From NCBI GenBank assembly GCA_041618535.1, contig JBFKFP010000054.1:1-15866 (forward strand): 15,866 bases of DNA, written 5' to 3'. Below, piece after piece: positions 13,668-15,866 of this stretch (position 1 is the stretch's first letter; each line of letters opens with the position of its first letter). The notes under the pieces were generated by a model that was not told where the DNA came from, made no database searches, and saw only the letters and a program-made list of their open reading frames with translations. This DNA comes from SHLJ01 sp041618535 (lineage in GTDB: Bacteria > Bacteroidota > Bacteroidia > Flavobacteriales > Flavobacteriaceae). A program made the translations under genes and the position numbers.

Positions 13668-14272
13668 AGCTGAATGAACTGCAGGCCGTAGATGTCTCTC
13701 AGCCTGCTTTTTATAATTTCGGACTCGCTTGCCCGAATGCTTACTACAACACGGCACCTCTCAGACATTTGCTGGTCTATAATCTCCATTTGATTCGCCT
13801 TGATAAATCTCATGACCGTACTTAACAAATTGTATTCAAATTTCAATTCGAATTCTCTCGACAAGGTTTTGACTATGATCTCTGCCTCATCAAGGCAATA
13901 GCGGGCTGCCGTCTTGTAGGCCTGTATCAGTCCGCCAACACCAAGTTTTGTGCCGCCATAGTAGCGGATAACAACCAGCAGAACTTCGGTAAGATCTTCT
14001 GAATTTAACTGCCCAAGAATCGGTTTCCCGGCGCTGTTTGCGGGCTCACCGTCATCATTGGCCCGAAAAGTGGACTTTGGAAACCCCAATTGGTAAGCAT
14101 AGCAGAAATGGCTGGCTGAGTGAAATGATCGTTTTAAATCATCTAAATACTCTTTGATCTGATCTTCTGTTTTTACAGGGAATGCAAACCCGATGAACTT
14201 GCTTCCCTTTTCTTTAAAGACCGGGCCTTCAACTGCTTTTTTTATCGTTCTGTACTGATCGGATGCCTCCAT
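13664..14272 (-). CDS. yigZ: YigZ/IMPACT family protein
   Basis: A 202-residue member of the UPF0029/IMPACT family. The N-terminal domain (about 8-125) shows KEKGSKFIGFAFPV (20-33), HSASHFCYAYQLG (51-63), RANDDGEPANSAGKPIL (70-86) and VVIRYYGGTKLGVGGLIQAY (100-119), the most conserved family blocks. A small C-terminal domain (about 140-202) corresponds to DUF1949, with an EF-G-like ferredoxin fold. Eukaryotic IMPACT inhibits the GCN2 kinase; the bacterial role is poorly defined, and ribosome or nucleic-acid binding has been suggested from structure. The gene starts 2 bp after the HAD hydrolase stop, so it belongs to the ribD transcript, and it ends in the TTAA shared with the thioesterase gene. 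Confidence 0.95.
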   Translation of the reverse strand: MEASDQYRTIKKAVEGPVFKEKGSKFIGFAFPVKTEDQIKEYLDDLKRSFHSASHFCYAYQLGFPKSTFRANDDGEPANSAGKPILGQLNSEDLTEVLLVVIRYYGGTKLGVGGLIQAYKTAARYCLDEAEIIVKTLSREFELKFEYNLLSTVMRFIKANQMEIIDQQMSERCRVVVSIRASESEIIKSRLRDIYGLQFIQL

Positions 14273-14274
14273 GC

Positions 14275-14880
14275 CTACAGAACAAATTTTTGGGTTAATT
14301 CAATGATATCTTCAAGTTCAGGGTTCAGGTTCCAGGTATTTATTCCCAATTCCCGCGCAGCCTGTATATTTTCCAAGGTGTCGTCGATAAAAAGGCATTC
14401 ATCGGCATTGATTTTATCCTGATTCAGGACCCACTGGTAAATCTCCAACTCCGGTTTTCTCATCCCCATCTTGTGAGACAGATAAAAACGATCGAATTGA
14501 TCCTTGAAATCGTCATAAAATGGTACGGTCTCTTTTACGTGATCGATATGCATTTCGTTGGTATTACTAAGCAGGATAAATCGCAATTCCTTGTTTATTC
14601 TCAGGTCCTTCAGGAATTTTAACCTATATGCAGGAAAATCTTTTATTATAAAGTTCCATGCCGCCTTTAGATCCGGTTCCCTGATTTCCGGAAATCGAGA
14701 CCGATAATAACCAATAAAATCGCCGGTTGAAATTGTACCCTTTTCATAATCTGCATTTTTCAGTAAAAGGTCATCATCGAATTCCCTGATTCCGAACAAA
14801 TCCAGGGCATGCTCGCGCGCACCATGTTTGTCAAGGTTAATGAAGATATCCCCGAAATCAAAAATAATTGTCTTAATCAT
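14275..14880 (-). CDS. HAD-superfamily hydrolase, YihX-like
   Basis: A 201-residue HAD phosphatase of subfamily IA, with an alpha-helical cap after the first motif. Motif I is IIFDFGDIFINLD (5-17): Asp8 is the nucleophile, but the usual second Asp two residues later is Gly10, as in the YihX-type DLGN branch. Motif II is LLSNTN (103-108) with Ser105, motif III has Lys142 in GMRKPELEIY, and motif IV is CLFIDDTLENIQAA (162-175) with Asp166-Asp167. Its ATG overlaps the ribD stop by 8 bp and yigZ follows after 2 bp, so all three are tightly coupled. Riboflavin synthesis needs a HAD phosphatase for the intermediate after RibD, which makes this position suggestive, but YihX itself acts on glucose-1-phosphate. 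The substrate is open. Confidence 0.9.
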   Translation of the reverse strand: MIKTIIFDFGDIFINLDKHGAREHALDLFGIREFDDDLLLKNADYEKGTISTGDFIGYYRSRFPEIREPDLKAAWNFIIKDFPAYRLKFLKDLRINKELRFILLSNTNEMHIDHVKETVPFYDDFKDQFDRFYLSHKMGMRKPELEIYQWVLNQDKINADECLFIDDTLENIQAARELGINTWNLNPELEDIIELTQKFVL

Positions 14881-15866
14881 TCCTGTAGGTCAATAATTGA
14901 TCACCAGAAACGCTCTTCGAGTGGATGGGATCTTTGCTGATTGCCGGAGCCTTAATTCCGTCTTTAAATTCTACGGAACCGATAAAGACGCGTGCTTCAT
15001 CCCAAATTCCGCTTTGTATGAAATGATTCAAGGTTCTGGTGCCGCCTTCAACAATTACAGATGTGATCTCTTTATCATAAAGGACTTTACAGAGCTGTCC
15101 TGCCACGGGTTTGTCATAATCGATGCAATTGCTATCAAGTATCAAGGGCGCCGCTGATTTAAAGATATTGAGGCTTTTATCAAGATTGTTTTCTTTTGTT
15201 AAAATGATCTTTACCGGGTCTGAGCCATGCCAATCTCTGGTGTTCAAGCTTGGGTTGTCTGCAATAACCGTATTGTGACCAACCAATATACACTGTTCCT
15301 CGCCTCTCCATTTATGGACCAGTTGTCGTGAAACCGGGTTAGTGATCCAGACTGGTTGAGCCTTTTCCTTTCTTTTCGGGGCTATAAACCCGTCTGCAGT
15401 CTGTGCCCATTTTAGAATGATGTATGGTCGTTTTAGTTCATGATAACACATAAAGCGTTTGAAATGCTCTCTGCATTCATTTTCCAGGACTCCATTCGTA
15501 ACGATGCACCCATTTTCCCTGAGGACCCGGATTCCATTTCCGGACACTTTAGGATTGGGGTCCAGGCATCCTATTATGACATCACGAACTCCGCTCTCAA
15601 CGATGAGGTTGGCGCAAGGAGGTGTTTTGCCGAAGTGGGAACAAGGCTCCAGACTCACGTAAAGCTCAGAATGGGGAAGAAGGTTTTTATCCTTGACAGC
15701 GTTTAAAGCCACTACTTCAGCATGAGGACCTCCGAACGGAGAGGTGTATCCTTCGGCTATTATTTTGTTTTCATGAACAATCACGCAGCCTACCATGGGA
15801 TTGGGCCTGGCCGTCCCAAGGGCCAGATTTCCCAGCTCGATACAGCGGCGCATATAAGATTCATGA
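14873..15866 (-). CDS. ribD: Riboflavin biosynthesis bifunctional deaminase/reductase RibD (5' end beyond the window)
   Basis: RibD deaminates the diaminopyrimidine product of GTP cyclohydrolase II and then reduces its ribose with NADPH. The deaminase domain shows ARPNPMVGCVIV, the zinc and catalytic site PHAEVVAL, and LEPCSHFGKTPPC with the two zinc cysteines. The reductase domain follows (RPYIILKWAQTADGFIAP, then CILVGHNTVIADNPSLNTRD and SVIVEGGTRTLNHF). The Met codon at 15853 is not the true start: the frame continues to the edge with codons for His-Glu-Ser-Tyr, giving HESYMRRCIELG, and RibD proteins usually begin a few residues before this motif. Only a few residues should be missing. The 3' end overlaps the HAD gene by 8 bp. 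Confidence 0.95.
   Translation of the reverse strand, partial: HESYMRRCIELGNLALGTARPNPMVGCVIVHENKIIAEGYTSPFGGPHAEVVALNAVKDKNLLPHSELYVSLEPCSHFGKTPPCANLIVESGVRDVIIGCLDPNPKVSGNGIRVLRENGCIVTNGVLENECREHFKRFMCYHELKRPYIILKWAQTADGFIAPKRKEKAQPVWITNPVSRQLVHKWRGEEQCILVGHNTVIADNPSLNTRDWHGSDPVKIILTKENNLDKSLNIFKSAAPLILDSNCIDYDKPVAGQLCKVLYDKEITSVIVEGGTRTLNHFIQSGIWDEARVFIGSVEFKDGIKAPAISKDPIHSKSVSGDQLLTYRND

Noticed and set aside
15851..15853. ATG at 15853 as the ribD start
   Set aside because: The frame remains open to the edge and encodes HESY directly before MRRC, a usual RibD N-terminal sequence, so this Met is internal.
1..15866. Defence island, prophage, insertion sequence, CRISPR array or biosynthetic cluster
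   Set aside because: No transposase, integrase, phage, Cas, toxin-antitoxin or assembly-line gene and no array of repeats was seen; nearly every gene is a conserved housekeeping or envelope family.

Overview
The window is a gene-dense piece of a chromosome from a member of Bacteroidota, most likely a marine-type Flavobacteriaceae. The reasons are: a C-terminal type IX secretion (T9SS) sorting domain on a secreted PQQ-type sugar dehydrogenase; a long (482-residue) GAPDH of the form I associate with flavobacteria; -7 boxes of the TAnnTTTG type instead of sigma70 hexamers; poor Shine-Dalgarno sequences; moderate GC; and a housekeeping gene set whose order (ribD, HAD hydrolase, yigZ, thioesterase, dnaA, phosphatase, methylase, mltG, dapF, degQ) I associate with flavobacteria. 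There are 18 protein genes, no RNA genes, no mobile elements and no CRISPR array. Two genes are cut by the window edges: trmD loses its C-terminus at position 1, and ribD loses its first residues at position 15866.

Layout. (1) 1-4831 is all on the minus strand: degQ/htrA protease, an intrinsic terminator, long-form gap, a small membrane coiled-coil protein of unknown function, a GNAT acetyltransferase and trmD. (2) 4961-8971 is all on the plus strand: dapF, a RimJ/RimL-like acetyltransferase, mltG and a DUF2279-like gene, joined by overlapping stop/start codons, then a small lysozyme-like gene with its own strong-looking Bacteroidota promoter. (3) 8968-13058 is on the minus strand: dnaA, a low-molecular-weight tyrosine phosphatase 4 bp behind it, the secreted PQQ dehydrogenase, and an RsmI-like methylase 2 bp after that. 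(4) 13260-13667 is a plus-strand YbgC-like thioesterase, divergent from dnaA. (5) 13664-15866 is a tight minus-strand set: ribD, HAD hydrolase, yigZ.

Functional themes. The plus-strand block combines meso-diaminopimelate synthesis (DapF), glycan-strand cleavage at the inner membrane (MltG), a DUF2279 envelope protein and a lysozyme-like enzyme, so it reads as a peptidoglycan supply and remodelling unit. DegQ, divergent from it, handles envelope protein quality. The other genes cover replication initiation, central carbon metabolism, riboflavin synthesis, tRNA modification and RsmI-type methylation.

I did not find a clear novel defence, mobile or biosynthetic system. The most interesting points are the unknown coiled-coil membrane protein, the DUF2279/lysozyme-like pair behind mltG, the long GAPDH with a likely altered cofactor site, a dyad between promoter-like elements upstream of dnaA, and two convergent gene pairs that each share one TTAA as both stop codons. 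All intergenic spaces are under 210 bp; the longest is the dnaA/thioesterase region.
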